Assembly (NCBI RefSeq): GCF_000328705.1
Contig: NC_019673.1
Location: 3,968,001 to 4,032,000, forward strand
From: Saccharothrix espanaensis DSM 44229
Lineage (GTDB): Bacteria > Actinomycetota > Actinomycetes > Mycobacteriales > Pseudonocardiaceae
Direction: 5' to 3'
DNA length: 64,000 nt
In this document: piece by piece, positions 1 through 8,221 of the stretch
How the letters are laid out: the number at the start of each line of letters is the position of its first letter
Numbering within the stretch: position 1 is the first letter of the stretch
Program-made: the position numbers and the translations under genes
The notes under the pieces: generated by a model
The model's input: the letters and a program-made list of their open reading frames with translations, nothing else
The model's database searches: none
Told to the model about the DNA's origin: nothing

Positions 1-219
1 CGCGCCGTGGAACGTCCTGTGCACGCCGCCGGTCAGCGACATGCCGCTGGTCATCCGGGCGACGGAGAACAGCGTCGGCACCGCGGAGATCAGCAGCATC
101 GGGCCCGCCATCCAGCCGTTGAGCCAGGGGAGCTCGTCGGCGGAGGTCAGCCCGTTGGCGACGTAGGCGGCGGTGAGGACGAGGCTGATCAGGAGCACGA
201 CCCAGGCGATGACCTTCAT
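1..219 (-). CDS. Small membrane protein, 3' end cut by window edge
   Basis: An ATG at 219 on the minus strand opens 73 codons that run off the left edge. The protein begins MKVIAWVVLLISLVLTAAYV, a clear first membrane helix (about residues 4-22), and a second hydrophobic stretch (GPMLLISAVPTLFSV, about 40-54) follows. An AAAGGA ribosome-binding site lies about 8 bases upstream. No family is recognised; the visible part looks like a two-helix inner-membrane protein. It lies just downstream of the propeller gene on the same strand and could be its operon partner. The C-terminus is unseen. Confidence 0.6.
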   Translation of the reverse strand, partial: MKVIAWVVLLISLVLTAAYVANGLTSADELPWLNGWMAGPMLLISAVPTLFSVARMTSGMSLTGGVHRTFHGA

Positions 220-263
220 GGCGGGAATCCTTTCGCGACTCAAGCGGTCGGGGGGTGAAGCGG

Positions 264-1379
264 TCAGGAAGGGTTGCCGAAGAAGTCGGCGGAGCCGAAC
301 GGGACAGCGGTGAGCCGGCCGTCGGGGTGCAGCACGGCCACGACCGGTCCGACGCCGATCGCGGTGACGCCCTGCGGGCTGGTGACCACTGCGGTGAACG
401 ACGACCTGTCGACCGGGATGGTGGCGGTGACCTTGCCGGTGGCCAACGACACCGCGCTGAGCTGCCGGGCCGGGTCGTTGACGCCGCGGTTGTGCACGAC
501 GAGCGCCTGCTCCGACCCGGCCCCGGCCAGGGCGGTGCCGCTGATCACCAGGCCCGCCTGCTGGAACACCGCGTCGCCGACCGCGGTCCGGTCGCCGTCC
601 GGGGCGCGTTTGACCAGGGTGTGGCCGGGGCCGCCGTCGCCCCGGGCGACCAGCTCGACCTGCCCGCCGGCGTACTCGGCCTGCGGCCTGGTGCTGGTCC
701 GGACCTCGCGCGCGGCGCTCTCGGAAAGCTGCCCCGCCCACGCGGCGGTGGTCGCCGGGTCGGCCGGTGTCGCGGTGGCGGTGTCCAGCGCGATCGTGGA
801 GACCCGGCCGTCGCCGCCCATGGTGACCACGCGGCGGTTGTCCGCGTCGAACCGGTAGGCCCACGGCGCGGCGATGTAGGAGGAGCCGAGGCCCTCGATC
901 CCGGCGCCCTCGGCGACCTTCGCCCCGTCGGCCAGGTCGAGGACCACCAGCCCGGAGTCCATGGCCACGTAGGCGTAGCGGGCACCGGCCGCCAGCACGT
1001 CGGCGTTCCCGACGATCCCGTCGGACAGCTGGGTGTCCCAGCGCAGTTCGCCGGTGCCGGTGTCGCGGGCGGCCAGCCGCACCTGGAACATGTCCTGGAA
1101 CATCAGCTGGAACATGCCGCGCGGGCCGTGCCGGGTGTAGGGCACCAGCAGCGCCTCGCGGCCGTCGACCACGGCGAAGCCCGCGCCGCCCTCGGCCTCG
1201 ACGTCCGGTTCGGACGCCACCAGGTAGGAGCCGCCGAAGAACAGGCAGGCGAACAGGGCCAGCGGGATCAGCGGGATCAGCGGTCCGCGCCACGACCGGC
1301 GCGGCGGCATGCCGTACGGCATGGCCGGGTAGTACTGCGGCGGCGTCCCGTACACCGGGTCGGGCTGCGGAATCTTCAT
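264..1379 (-). CDS. Membrane-anchored PQQ-like beta-propeller protein
   Basis: 371 residues from an ATG. The cytoplasmic N-terminus is short, Pro/Tyr-rich (DPVYGTPPQYYPAMPYG) and followed by one membrane helix at about residues 32-54. The rest is an extracytoplasmic domain made of repeated WD/PQQ-like blades: 'ARDTGTGELRWDTQLSDG', 'SGLVVLDLADGAKVAEG', 'LSAVSLATGKVTATIP'. It resembles the PA2928-type or PQQ-binding-like propellers common in actinomycetes; the ligand is unknown. No good ribosome-binding site precedes the ATG, so it may be leaderless. It diverges from the CHAT operon across about 100 bases, so the two may share a promoter region. Membrane topology is reliable; function is not. 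Confidence 0.7.
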   Translation of the reverse strand: MKIPQPDPVYGTPPQYYPAMPYGMPPRRSWRGPLIPLIPLALFACLFFGGSYLVASEPDVEAEGGAGFAVVDGREALLVPYTRHGPRGMFQLMFQDMFQVRLAARDTGTGELRWDTQLSDGIVGNADVLAAGARYAYVAMDSGLVVLDLADGAKVAEGAGIEGLGSSYIAAPWAYRFDADNRRVVTMGGDGRVSTIALDTATATPADPATTAAWAGQLSESAAREVRTSTRPQAEYAGGQVELVARGDGGPGHTLVKRAPDGDRTAVGDAVFQQAGLVISGTALAGAGSEQALVVHNRGVNDPARQLSAVSLATGKVTATIPVDRSSFTAVVTSPQGVTAIGVGPVVAVLHPDGRLTAVPFGSADFFGNPS

Positions 1380-1478
1380 GGTGCCGAGCGTGCGCCGCCG
1401 GACCGTCCTACCGATCACAGGATCGGTGCCGGCACGGCCTCCGACCAGCGCGGACGTCGGACCGGCTAGGCTCGCGGG

Positions 1479-2729
1479 GTGACTACGGGCGCGCGGGCGA
1501 CGGTCGGGGCGGCGTCGCCGAGAGGGCTGCTGATCGACCGGGCGTGGTCGCGGCTGGGCGACGCGGTCGCGCCGCTGGGCAACGGGTCGGGCCGCCCGCT
1601 GGCCCGCACGGTCAAGCTCGTGCTGGACCCGCTGGTGCTGCGCCCGGTGCTGCACCCGGAGTTCGCGGCGGGCGCGGTGGCCGCCGAGCACGCCGACGCG
1701 CTGGTCGACCGGATCGTCGCGGCGGGCCCGGTGCTGGCCGCGACCGCCGCCTGGTTCCTGGTGCTCAAGAAGGCGCGCCGGCGCGCGGGGATCACCGACG
1801 GCAACCCGCAGGACCTCTACTTCCAGCGCTGTTACGAACTCGCGACCGTGCACGGCGACCCCCGGCTGAGCCCGAACGCCGCCGAGCGGGCGGGCGCGGT
1901 GCTCGCCGAGGTGCACGACCAGGACGGGCCGACGGTCGCGGGCCTGCGCGGTTTCGTGACCGACCCGGCCAACGCGCCGGAGCTGACCCGCCTGCTCGAC
2001 GCCGCGTGGTCCGCCGCCCCCGATCCGGTCGAGCCCGGCACGACCAGCCCCGGCGACTTCCTCGCCACCTGCGCCACCGACCCCGACCCGGCGCTGTTCG
2101 ACGCGCTGGTCGCGCAGCGGGCGGGCACGCGCGGCGCGGCGGACCTGGCGGAGCCGGGCGCGGCGCGGGCGCACGGGCTGTCCGACCGGGACCGTCCCGA
2201 CCGGCCGGTGCTGGGTGGGACCGCGGCCAAGCAGAGCCTGCCCAAGCCGTTCGACCGGTCCATCGTGGAACGGCTGTTCGTGCCGCTGACCACCGCGCAC
2301 CGCGACGCGCTGGCCGACGTGCCGGCGCTGGTGCGCCAGGAGATCGCCCGGTCGGCCGGGCCGTGGCAGCTCGCCGACGAGGCCGGCCGGGTGGTGCTGG
2401 TGCTCGGCCGCGAGGCGGTCGCCGGGCTGGCCGGGGACGTGACCGGCGACGCGGCGGCCCGGTTGCGCGGCCGGTGGGAACGGGAGGCGTACGTGCGGCG
2501 GGCGCAGCGGATGCCGTCGGCGGTGCCGGAGAGCGTGCGGGCCGACGTGCGCGGCGTGCGCGAGGCGTACCTGCGCCGGCTGTGGGTCCGCACGCACGGC
2601 CGTGAGCTGCGTCGGGAGACAGTGCCGGCGGACGGGCTGTGGGACGTGCTCGACGGCGTGCTCCGGTCGGTGATCCTGGACCAGCGCGACCGGTTGCGCT
2701 CGGCGCTGGAACGGCGGGCCGCCGGATGA
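1479..2729 (+). CDS. Conserved hypothetical protein, first gene of the TPR-CHAT operon
   Basis: 416 residues from a GTG. No known domain, signal peptide or membrane segment is recognised. The sequence is Ala/Arg/Asp-rich and mostly helical, with a conserved-looking core around 'GNPQDLYFQRCYELATVHGD' and a charged C-terminal helix (DQRDRLRSALERRAAG). Its stop overlaps the next start as ATGA, so it is translationally coupled to the following gene, and the whole set ends in a TPR protein and a CHAT protease. By analogy with known TPR-CHAT modules this protein could be the protease substrate, a toxin released by cleavage, or a sensor. That is inference from position only. Confidence 0.75.
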   Translation: MTTGARATVGAASPRGLLIDRAWSRLGDAVAPLGNGSGRPLARTVKLVLDPLVLRPVLHPEFAAGAVAAEHADALVDRIVAAGPVLAATAAWFLVLKKARRRAGITDGNPQDLYFQRCYELATVHGDPRLSPNAAERAGAVLAEVHDQDGPTVAGLRGFVTDPANAPELTRLLDAAWSAAPDPVEPGTTSPGDFLATCATDPDPALFDALVAQRAGTRGAADLAEPGAARAHGLSDRDRPDRPVLGGTAAKQSLPKPFDRSIVERLFVPLTTAHRDALADVPALVRQEIARSAGPWQLADEAGRVVLVLGREAVAGLAGDVTGDAAARLRGRWEREAYVRRAQRMPSAVPESVRADVRGVREAYLRRLWVRTHGRELRRETVPADGLWDVLDGVLRSVILDQRDRLRSALERRAAG

Positions 2730-3715
2730 GGATCACCAGGACCGACGGGATCGAGGTCGGCGAGTGGCCGCACCCGGAACGTGCCGCGCTGCTCGAAGGA
2801 CGGGGTGCCGTGCTGGCGTGGGACGTCCTGGGCGACGCCGCTCCGGCCGCCCGCGTGCACGACCCGGCCCGCGCGGCGGACTGGTTGTGGGAGGCCTACG
2901 GCGAGCAGGCGGCGGCCGGCATCCTCGGTGACGCCGCCGAGATCACCGCCCGGGACTGGCCCGAGGGCCGGACCCTGGCCCGGTTGACCTGGCTGGAAGC
3001 GTGGTGGCCGGCCTCCGCCGAGGCGGGCGTGCCGGCGCTGGACCCGGTGGTGCTGCTCGCCGAACGCGCACTGGCGACAAACGCCGTGGAACACCTGCTC
3101 GACGACGAGGACGCGACCGCGCGCGCCCTGGCGGCGGTGCCCGCCGACCCGGTCGTGGCCGGCCTGTCCGAACGGCTGGCCGCGCTCGCCGAGGACTACG
3201 GGATCGTGCTGCCCGCCCCGGTCGCCACCCGCGCCGAGTTCGCACTGGCCGCCGGCGGCGCTGCGGGCGTGGACGGGGTGACCGTCCACAGTGGAGCCGA
3301 CCCGGTCGACTGGGCGCTGGTCCCGGCCGGCGCGGTGGACGCGGCGGCGGACGCGCGGTGGGCCGTGGTCCGGCGCGGCGGCGGCACCTTCCTCGACGTC
3401 GTGGTGCCCGGCGGACCCCGGCCGGACGTGCCGCTCGCGGCCCGGTTCGGCCCGGTCGACCTTCCGCTGGAGGGCACCGACGACCTCGGTCGGCGCACCG
3501 GCCGCGCCGCCGTGCCGCCGACCGTCCTGCTGCTGCCGCCGGCCGCGCGCCGGCTCACCGTCTACGCCCCGGGCTTCGCCGACCCCTCCGACCCCTCCGC
3601 CCGGCCCGCCGACCCCGACGCCCCGGCCCGGCGGGCGGCGATCATCGCCCACGCGCGCACCCGGCCGGACGCGCCGGACGCGACCCTCACCGAACGCCTG
3701 GCGGGCCGCCGGTGA
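2726..3715 (+). CDS. Hypothetical protein, second gene of the TPR-CHAT operon
   Basis: 329 residues starting MRITRTDGIEVGEWPHPERA. The ATG is chosen because it forms an ATGA overlap with the upstream stop and sits just after a purine-rich stretch. No family is recognised. The first half is alpha-helical (AADWLWEAYGEQAAAGIL; EAWWPASAEAG). The second half (about residues 185-290) has alternating beta-like segments such as 'DWALVPAGAVDAAADARWAV' and 'GGGTFLDVVVPGG', suggesting an Ig-like or sandwich domain. A Pro/Asp-rich stretch and a basic tail end it. It is soluble and has no signal peptide. Its stop overlaps the next GTG, so it is stoichiometrically linked to the TPR and CHAT genes. Confidence 0.75.
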   Translation: MRITRTDGIEVGEWPHPERAALLEGRGAVLAWDVLGDAAPAARVHDPARAADWLWEAYGEQAAAGILGDAAEITARDWPEGRTLARLTWLEAWWPASAEAGVPALDPVVLLAERALATNAVEHLLDDEDATARALAAVPADPVVAGLSERLAALAEDYGIVLPAPVATRAEFALAAGGAAGVDGVTVHSGADPVDWALVPAGAVDAAADARWAVVRRGGGTFLDVVVPGGPRPDVPLAARFGPVDLPLEGTDDLGRRTGRAAVPPTVLLLPPAARRLTVYAPGFADPSDPSARPADPDAPARRAAIIAHARTRPDAPDATLTERLAGRR

Positions 3716-5793
3716 GCAAGTGGTCGAGGCTGAACAACGAGGGCGTGCACCGGTTCCAGGCCGGTGACGTCGCGGGCGCGATCGCCGCGCTGGAGGCCGC
3801 TTCCCAGGTGGCCCGCAAGGACCAGCGGACGACGACCCTGGTCAACCTGGCCGGCGTGCTCGACGCCACCGGCGACCAGGCGCGGGCGGCGCAGTTGCTC
3901 ACCGACGCGCTGGCCGTCGCCGCGCCGGCGGCGCTCGCCGTCGTGCACGCCTCGCGCGCGGACGTGCTGTTCAAGCTGGGCCGGCTGGAGGAGGCGCGGC
4001 AGGACGTCGAGCGGGGTTTCGCCACCGCCCAGCCGCACGAGACGGTCGTGCTGCACCACGTCCGCGCCTGCCTGCTGCTGTCCGAGGGCCGGTTCGCCGA
4101 GGCCGAGGCGGAGGCGTTGCGCTCGGCCGAACTCGCCGCCGCGCACGCGCCGCACCTGGCCGCGCACACCCACGCGAACCTGGCCGCCATCGCCGAGGCG
4201 GCGGGCGACCCGGTTAAGGCCGCCGAGTACGGCCGGCTGGTGGAGCGCCCCGAGGGCGTGCGGCCGCTGAGCCCGCGCTGGCACCGCAGCGGCACCCTGA
4301 ACAGCCAGGGCGCGATGCTCGCGATGTCCGGCGACGCGGCGGGCGCGCTGGCCGCGTTCGAGGCCGCCTACCGGGAGACCGTCGGGTCCGACGAGGTCGA
4401 GGCGCTGGTCTGCCGGGCCGCGGTGGCGGGCAACCTCGCCGGCCTGACCGACCCGCTGCGCTGGAGCACCGAGGCGATCACCCTGGGCCGCACCGTCCTG
4501 GACCGCGTCGGCGACGCCTACGGCACGGCGGGCGTGCTGGTGGCCGCGCTCGTGGCGCGTGCCCAGCTCCTGCGGCACGTGTCCCGGTCCGACGAAGCCC
4601 TCACCGACCTGGCCGAGGCCGAGGCGCTGGCCGGCGCGCAGCCGCCGATCCTCGTGGTGCGCGCCGCCGCGCTGGCCGCCGGCGGCCGGTTCGGCGAGGC
4701 CGCCGACGTGGCCGCGGCGGCGCTCGACCTGGCCTACGCGTCCGCGCCGCAGTTGGCGGCGTTCGTCCACGCGACCCTCGCCGACATCGCCGACGGCACC
4801 GGCGACCGGGCGGGCAGCGCCGAGCACCTCGGGCTGAGCCGGGACCTGGCGCAGGCGACCGGTGACGTCGCCGCGCAGGCCACCGCCGTGCTCAGCCTGG
4901 CCCGGCTGGCCTACCTGGCGTCGGACAACGACCGCGCCATCACGCTCTACGACGAGGCCGAGGGCCTGCTGCGGGCGGCGGGCGACCAGCACCGGCTGCT
5001 GGTGTGCCTGCACGGGCGGGCCGCGGTCGAGATCATGCGCGGCCGGGCCCGCGAGGCGTTGGGAATGCTCGATCGCGTCGCGGAAGGCGGCTGGGCGACG
5101 CCCGGCGAGCTGATCGCCGTCCACCAGGTGCGCGGTGCGGCGCTGGAGGCCCTGGGGGAGTACGCGGCGGCCGACGAGCAGTACGGCGCGGCGGTCGAGC
5201 TGGCGCGGCGGGCGGGCTTGTGGCACGTGGCGCTGGGCGGCGCGTGGTGGCGGGCGGACGCACTGGTCCGCTGGGCGTCCACAGTGGACGGTGACGCGCG
5301 GCGCGCGTTGAGCGAACGGGCGCTGGACTGGGCGCTGCCCGGCGCGCTGGCCGCCGAGGCGGTGCGGCAGCGGTTCCCGCACGGCCCGGTCCGGGAGCGG
5401 TGGGTCGCGCTGGCGGCCGCGCCGTCGCTGAGGGCGGCGTTCACGGCGATCGCCGCCGTGGGCGACGTCGAGCTGGCCGCGGCCTACATCGACCACATCG
5501 CGGGCACGGTCTCGCTCAGCCCGGCCGAGGACGCCCCGGAAACCCCGGCCGCGCGCGGCGAACTCGTGCGGTTCCCGTTGCCGCCGAAGGCCGAGGAGGA
5601 GCACCTGCCGTACGCGGCGTCGTTCCTGGCGGGCACGGGGGAGGACCCGGCGTTCCCGGCGGCGGGGTTCGCCCTGCCGCCCAGGGTGCGGCTCGACCCG
5701 GCCGTGCCGTCCACCCTGGACCGGTGGATCGACGTCGCCGAACGCCGTTACGGGTTCCCCGTGCGATCGGGTCAGGCGGTGATCTCGTGGTAG
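3712..5793 (+). CDS. TPR-repeat protein, partner of the CHAT protease
   Basis: 693 residues from a GTG overlapping the upstream stop (GTGA). Tetratricopeptide-type helix pairs fill most of the chain: 'LNNEGVHRFQAGDVAGAIAA', 'LVNLAGVLDATGDQARAAQL', 'LFKLGRLEEARQDVERG', 'LNSQGAMLAMSGDAAGALAA', 'VHQVRGAALEALGEYAAADE'. From about residue 600 an acidic/Pro linker leads into a short non-TPR tail containing 'STLDRWIDVAERRYGFPVR'. TPR solenoids next to CHAT proteases usually sense a partner or hold the protease inactive. The stop overlaps the CHAT start by 7 bases. The TPR fold is secure; the sensed signal is unknown. Confidence 0.88.
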   Translation: MSKWSRLNNEGVHRFQAGDVAGAIAALEAASQVARKDQRTTTLVNLAGVLDATGDQARAAQLLTDALAVAAPAALAVVHASRADVLFKLGRLEEARQDVERGFATAQPHETVVLHHVRACLLLSEGRFAEAEAEALRSAELAAAHAPHLAAHTHANLAAIAEAAGDPVKAAEYGRLVERPEGVRPLSPRWHRSGTLNSQGAMLAMSGDAAGALAAFEAAYRETVGSDEVEALVCRAAVAGNLAGLTDPLRWSTEAITLGRTVLDRVGDAYGTAGVLVAALVARAQLLRHVSRSDEALTDLAEAEALAGAQPPILVVRAAALAAGGRFGEAADVAAAALDLAYASAPQLAAFVHATLADIADGTGDRAGSAEHLGLSRDLAQATGDVAAQATAVLSLARLAYLASDNDRAITLYDEAEGLLRAAGDQHRLLVCLHGRAAVEIMRGRAREALGMLDRVAEGGWATPGELIAVHQVRGAALEALGEYAAADEQYGAAVELARRAGLWHVALGGAWWRADALVRWASTVDGDARRALSERALDWALPGALAAEAVRQRFPHGPVRERWVALAAAPSLRAAFTAIAAVGDVELAAAYIDHIAGTVSLSPAEDAPETPAARGELVRFPLPPKAEEEHLPYAASFLAGTGEDPAFPAAGFALPPRVRLDPAVPSTLDRWIDVAERRYGFPVRSGQAVISW

Positions 5794-6971
5794 CGGTGCA
5801 GGTCAAGTTCGTGGACGCGGGCGAGCTGTACGTGTCGTGGCGGTGGGAGCACGAGCCCGACCGGCCGCGCGTCCTGGTGCTGCCCCGGGCGCTGGTGCAG
5901 GAGCCGCTGGCCGACCTGGCGCGCGCGACCCCGTCGCCGCTGGCGGGGGAGAGCGCGGGCGACGCGCTGGTGCGTGCGCTCACCCACGGCCCGCTGGTGG
6001 ACCGTGACCGGGAGGTGGAACTGGCCACCCGGCTGGCCGGCGCGCTGCTGCCGCAGCAGCTCGCGGCCGAGCTGAACGCGGTGCTCACCGAGGGTGGACG
6101 GCCGCACCTGCGGATCAGTCCGTCACCGTCGACGGCGCTGGTGCCGTGGGAGGCGCTGCGGATCGACGACGGCGAGCGGACCGTGCACCACGCGGACGTG
6201 TCCGTGCTGCCGCCCGCGACCGTGCGCAACGCGGTGGGGCGCGAGGTGTCGCCCCACGACGGGCCGGTGGTCGGCGTGCTCGACCCGAGGGTGCCGGGCT
6301 TCGGCGACGCCTCCGGCCTGGGCTCGGTGCTCGGCCCGCCGGGACCGGAGCTGACCGCGCTGGCGGCAGGTCATGCGCCCGGCGGCGTGCGGCGCGACGA
6401 CATCGACCGGGACGTGCTGGAACACGCGCTGCGCGACGCCGGGCGGCTGCTCTACGTCGGGCACGTCACGACCGGCGGCCACGGTCTCGACGCGCGGCTG
6501 CACCTGTCGTGCGGCGCGGACACCACGGGCCGGGCCGCGCTGGTGGGCGCGCACCGCCCGTTGACCGCCGCGGACATCGCGTTGGGGCACCGACCGGGCG
6601 CGCCCGAGCCGTGGCGCATCCCGAACCGGGTCGCGCTGGTGGCCTGCGAGAGCGGCGGCGACGCCCGGTTCGCCGAGCCGACCGGCCTGGTCGCGGCCCT
6701 GGTGCACGGCGGGGCGGAGTACGTGGTGTCGACCCGCTGGACGCTGCCGACCGACGCCGGCCTGGCCGCGCTGGTGCCCGACTTCCCACCCGTCCCGGTA
6801 CTGGAGCGGGCGGTGCTCGCGGTGGACGCGGCCCAGTCCGCACCGGACCCGGTCGCCGCACTCGGCGCGTGGCAGCGCGACCAGGCCACCCGCTGGGAGC
6901 GGACCGGCGACCCGGCCTGCGCCCCCGTGGTGTGGGCGGCCTTCGCGACCGCCTGGGCTCCGCAGCGGTAG
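5787..6971 (+). CDS. CHAT-domain caspase-like protease
   Basis: 394 residues from a GTG inside the end of the TPR gene. The C-terminal two thirds form a CHAT (caspase HetF associated with TPRs) domain, a clan CD cysteine peptidase fold. The expected dyad is visible: His226 in 'LLYVGHVTTGGHG' and Cys287 in 'RVALVACESGGD', each after a hydrophobic beta-strand. Later strands 'GLVAALVHGGAEYVVSTRW' match the family's oligomer/substrate-pocket region. The N-terminal part (about 1-130) is a separate domain with 'SPSTALVPWEALRIDD', also typical of CHAT proteins. It probably cleaves a partner protein when the TPR partner is triggered. The intact dyad argues for an active enzyme. Confidence 0.88.
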   Translation: MVAVQVKFVDAGELYVSWRWEHEPDRPRVLVLPRALVQEPLADLARATPSPLAGESAGDALVRALTHGPLVDRDREVELATRLAGALLPQQLAAELNAVLTEGGRPHLRISPSPSTALVPWEALRIDDGERTVHHADVSVLPPATVRNAVGREVSPHDGPVVGVLDPRVPGFGDASGLGSVLGPPGPELTALAAGHAPGGVRRDDIDRDVLEHALRDAGRLLYVGHVTTGGHGLDARLHLSCGADTTGRAALVGAHRPLTAADIALGHRPGAPEPWRIPNRVALVACESGGDARFAEPTGLVAALVHGGAEYVVSTRWTLPTDAGLAALVPDFPPVPVLERAVLAVDAAQSAPDPVAALGAWQRDQATRWERTGDPACAPVVWAAFATAWAPQR

Positions 6972-6997
6972 CCGGCGGGCCGGCGGCTGGGGCCGGG

Positions 6998-8116
6998 TCA
7001 GCGGCGCAGGGCGGGGATCTCGCGCAGGCCGGGGTCCCGGTGGCGCAGCAGCCACGGCTGCGGCTCGTTCTCGGGCCGGTCCCGGTCGGGCTGGATCACG
7101 GCCACGCCCAGCACGGGCAGTCTCGGCAGCCCGACCGCCACCACACCCGTGGTGCCGCCGGCGATCCACATCGTGCCGGTGTCGGCGATGTTGGCGATCA
7201 CGTCCAGTTCCGGGAGGGGGAACTGCACCAGCGCCGTGCCGCCGGGCAACTGGGCCAGCCCGGTCACGCTCCGGTGGGGCTCCCACGGGAACAGCGTGAC
7301 CGGGACCGGCGTCCAGGTCTGCGCGGCGTGCAGACCCACCTCGGCTTCCCGGTAGAGGCGGCCTATCGGGACGAAGCACGTGGCGGCCAGCGCGGAGAGC
7401 ACCAGCACGAGCCCGCCGACGACCAGGCCCGGCACCGACAGCGGCCACAGGCTCAGCGCCGCGACCACCGCGCCCAACCCGGCCCCGACCGCGGGCCACA
7501 GCCAGGCCTTCCCGTTGTAGCGGAACCCCCGCGCCGCGCGGGCCACCGTGGGGTCGTCCAGCGGCCGGGCCGAGACCTGCGGCAGCCGTTCGCGGGGCCG
7601 CGCCGGGCGCGCGTCCACCCGCACCCGTTCCATCCGGCACATCCCGGCCATCCGGACCACGGCCCGCCCCTGCGCGTCGGGCCCGCACAGGAACACCTCC
7701 TGCCGGTCCAGCACCAGCTCCGCCGGCTGCTGCAAGAACCCGCGCAGCACCACGGTCTCGCCGTCGAACACGATCAGCCGGTCCTCGGGGACGTCCTCCT
7801 CCTCGGCCGCCGTCGTCGCCGCCACCCGCCGCCACGGCCCGTCGAGCAGGCCCCGCCGCAGCGGCGCGGTCTCCGCCGGGCGCATCACCGGCCCGAGCGA
7901 GCAGAACAGCGCCACCAGGCCGAGCAGCACGATCGCCGCCACGGTTCCCGGGGTCGCCGGGACGAACAGGACCAGCGCCGCGACCGCCCCCGCCGACACC
8001 GCCGCGACCACCCCCAGGACGGTGGTGACCATCCGCAGTTCGGCGAGCGCCAGGCCGGTGGACCAGTCCTCGCGGGCCGGTACGTCGGTGCGCGGTTCCA
8101 GGTAGGCAGGTCGCAT
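6998..8116 (-). CDS. Four-helix integral membrane protein of unknown function
   Basis: 372 residues. Two hydrophobic pairs are evident, at about residues 29-50 plus 57-78 and at about 205-225 plus 230-250; a cytoplasmic segment lies between them ('RLIVFDGETVVLRGFLQ', 'ELVLDRQEVFLCGPDAQG'). The C-terminal segment ('PVTLFPWEPHRSVTGLAQL', then Gly-rich strands) looks beta-rich. No known domain is recognised. It converges on the CHAT gene with only 26 bases between the stops, so it is not part of that operon. It may be cotranscribed from the CoA-transferase gene about 100 bases upstream, but a cccgag-cga-ctcggg hairpin (8135-8149) lies between them. Confidence 0.75.
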   Translation of the reverse strand: MRPAYLEPRTDVPAREDWSTGLALAELRMVTTVLGVVAAVSAGAVAALVLFVPATPGTVAAIVLLGLVALFCSLGPVMRPAETAPLRRGLLDGPWRRVAATTAAEEEDVPEDRLIVFDGETVVLRGFLQQPAELVLDRQEVFLCGPDAQGRAVVRMAGMCRMERVRVDARPARPRERLPQVSARPLDDPTVARAARGFRYNGKAWLWPAVGAGLGAVVAALSLWPLSVPGLVVGGLVLVLSALAATCFVPIGRLYREAEVGLHAAQTWTPVPVTLFPWEPHRSVTGLAQLPGGTALVQFPLPELDVIANIADTGTMWIAGGTTGVVAVGLPRLPVLGVAVIQPDRDRPENEPQPWLLRHRDPGLREIPALRR

Positions 8117-8221
8117 CGCGTCACCTCTCGCCGACCCGAGCGACTCGGGCTTTCGGGCTTCCCGGCAATGATCGGTGATTCGGCAGGTCGGTACAACCGT
8201 TTTCGGGATTCCGCGGAGCGA

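Noticed and set aside
1479..6971. TPR-CHAT operon as a type III-E CRISPR (Craspase) relative
   Set aside because: No gRAMP/Cas7-11 gene, CRISPR array or Csx30/31-like protein is found in the window.
8135..8149. cccgag-cga-ctcggg hairpin as a firm terminator
   Set aside because: A 6-bp stem without a U-tract is common in such GC-rich DNA; it is only mentioned under the neighbouring gene.
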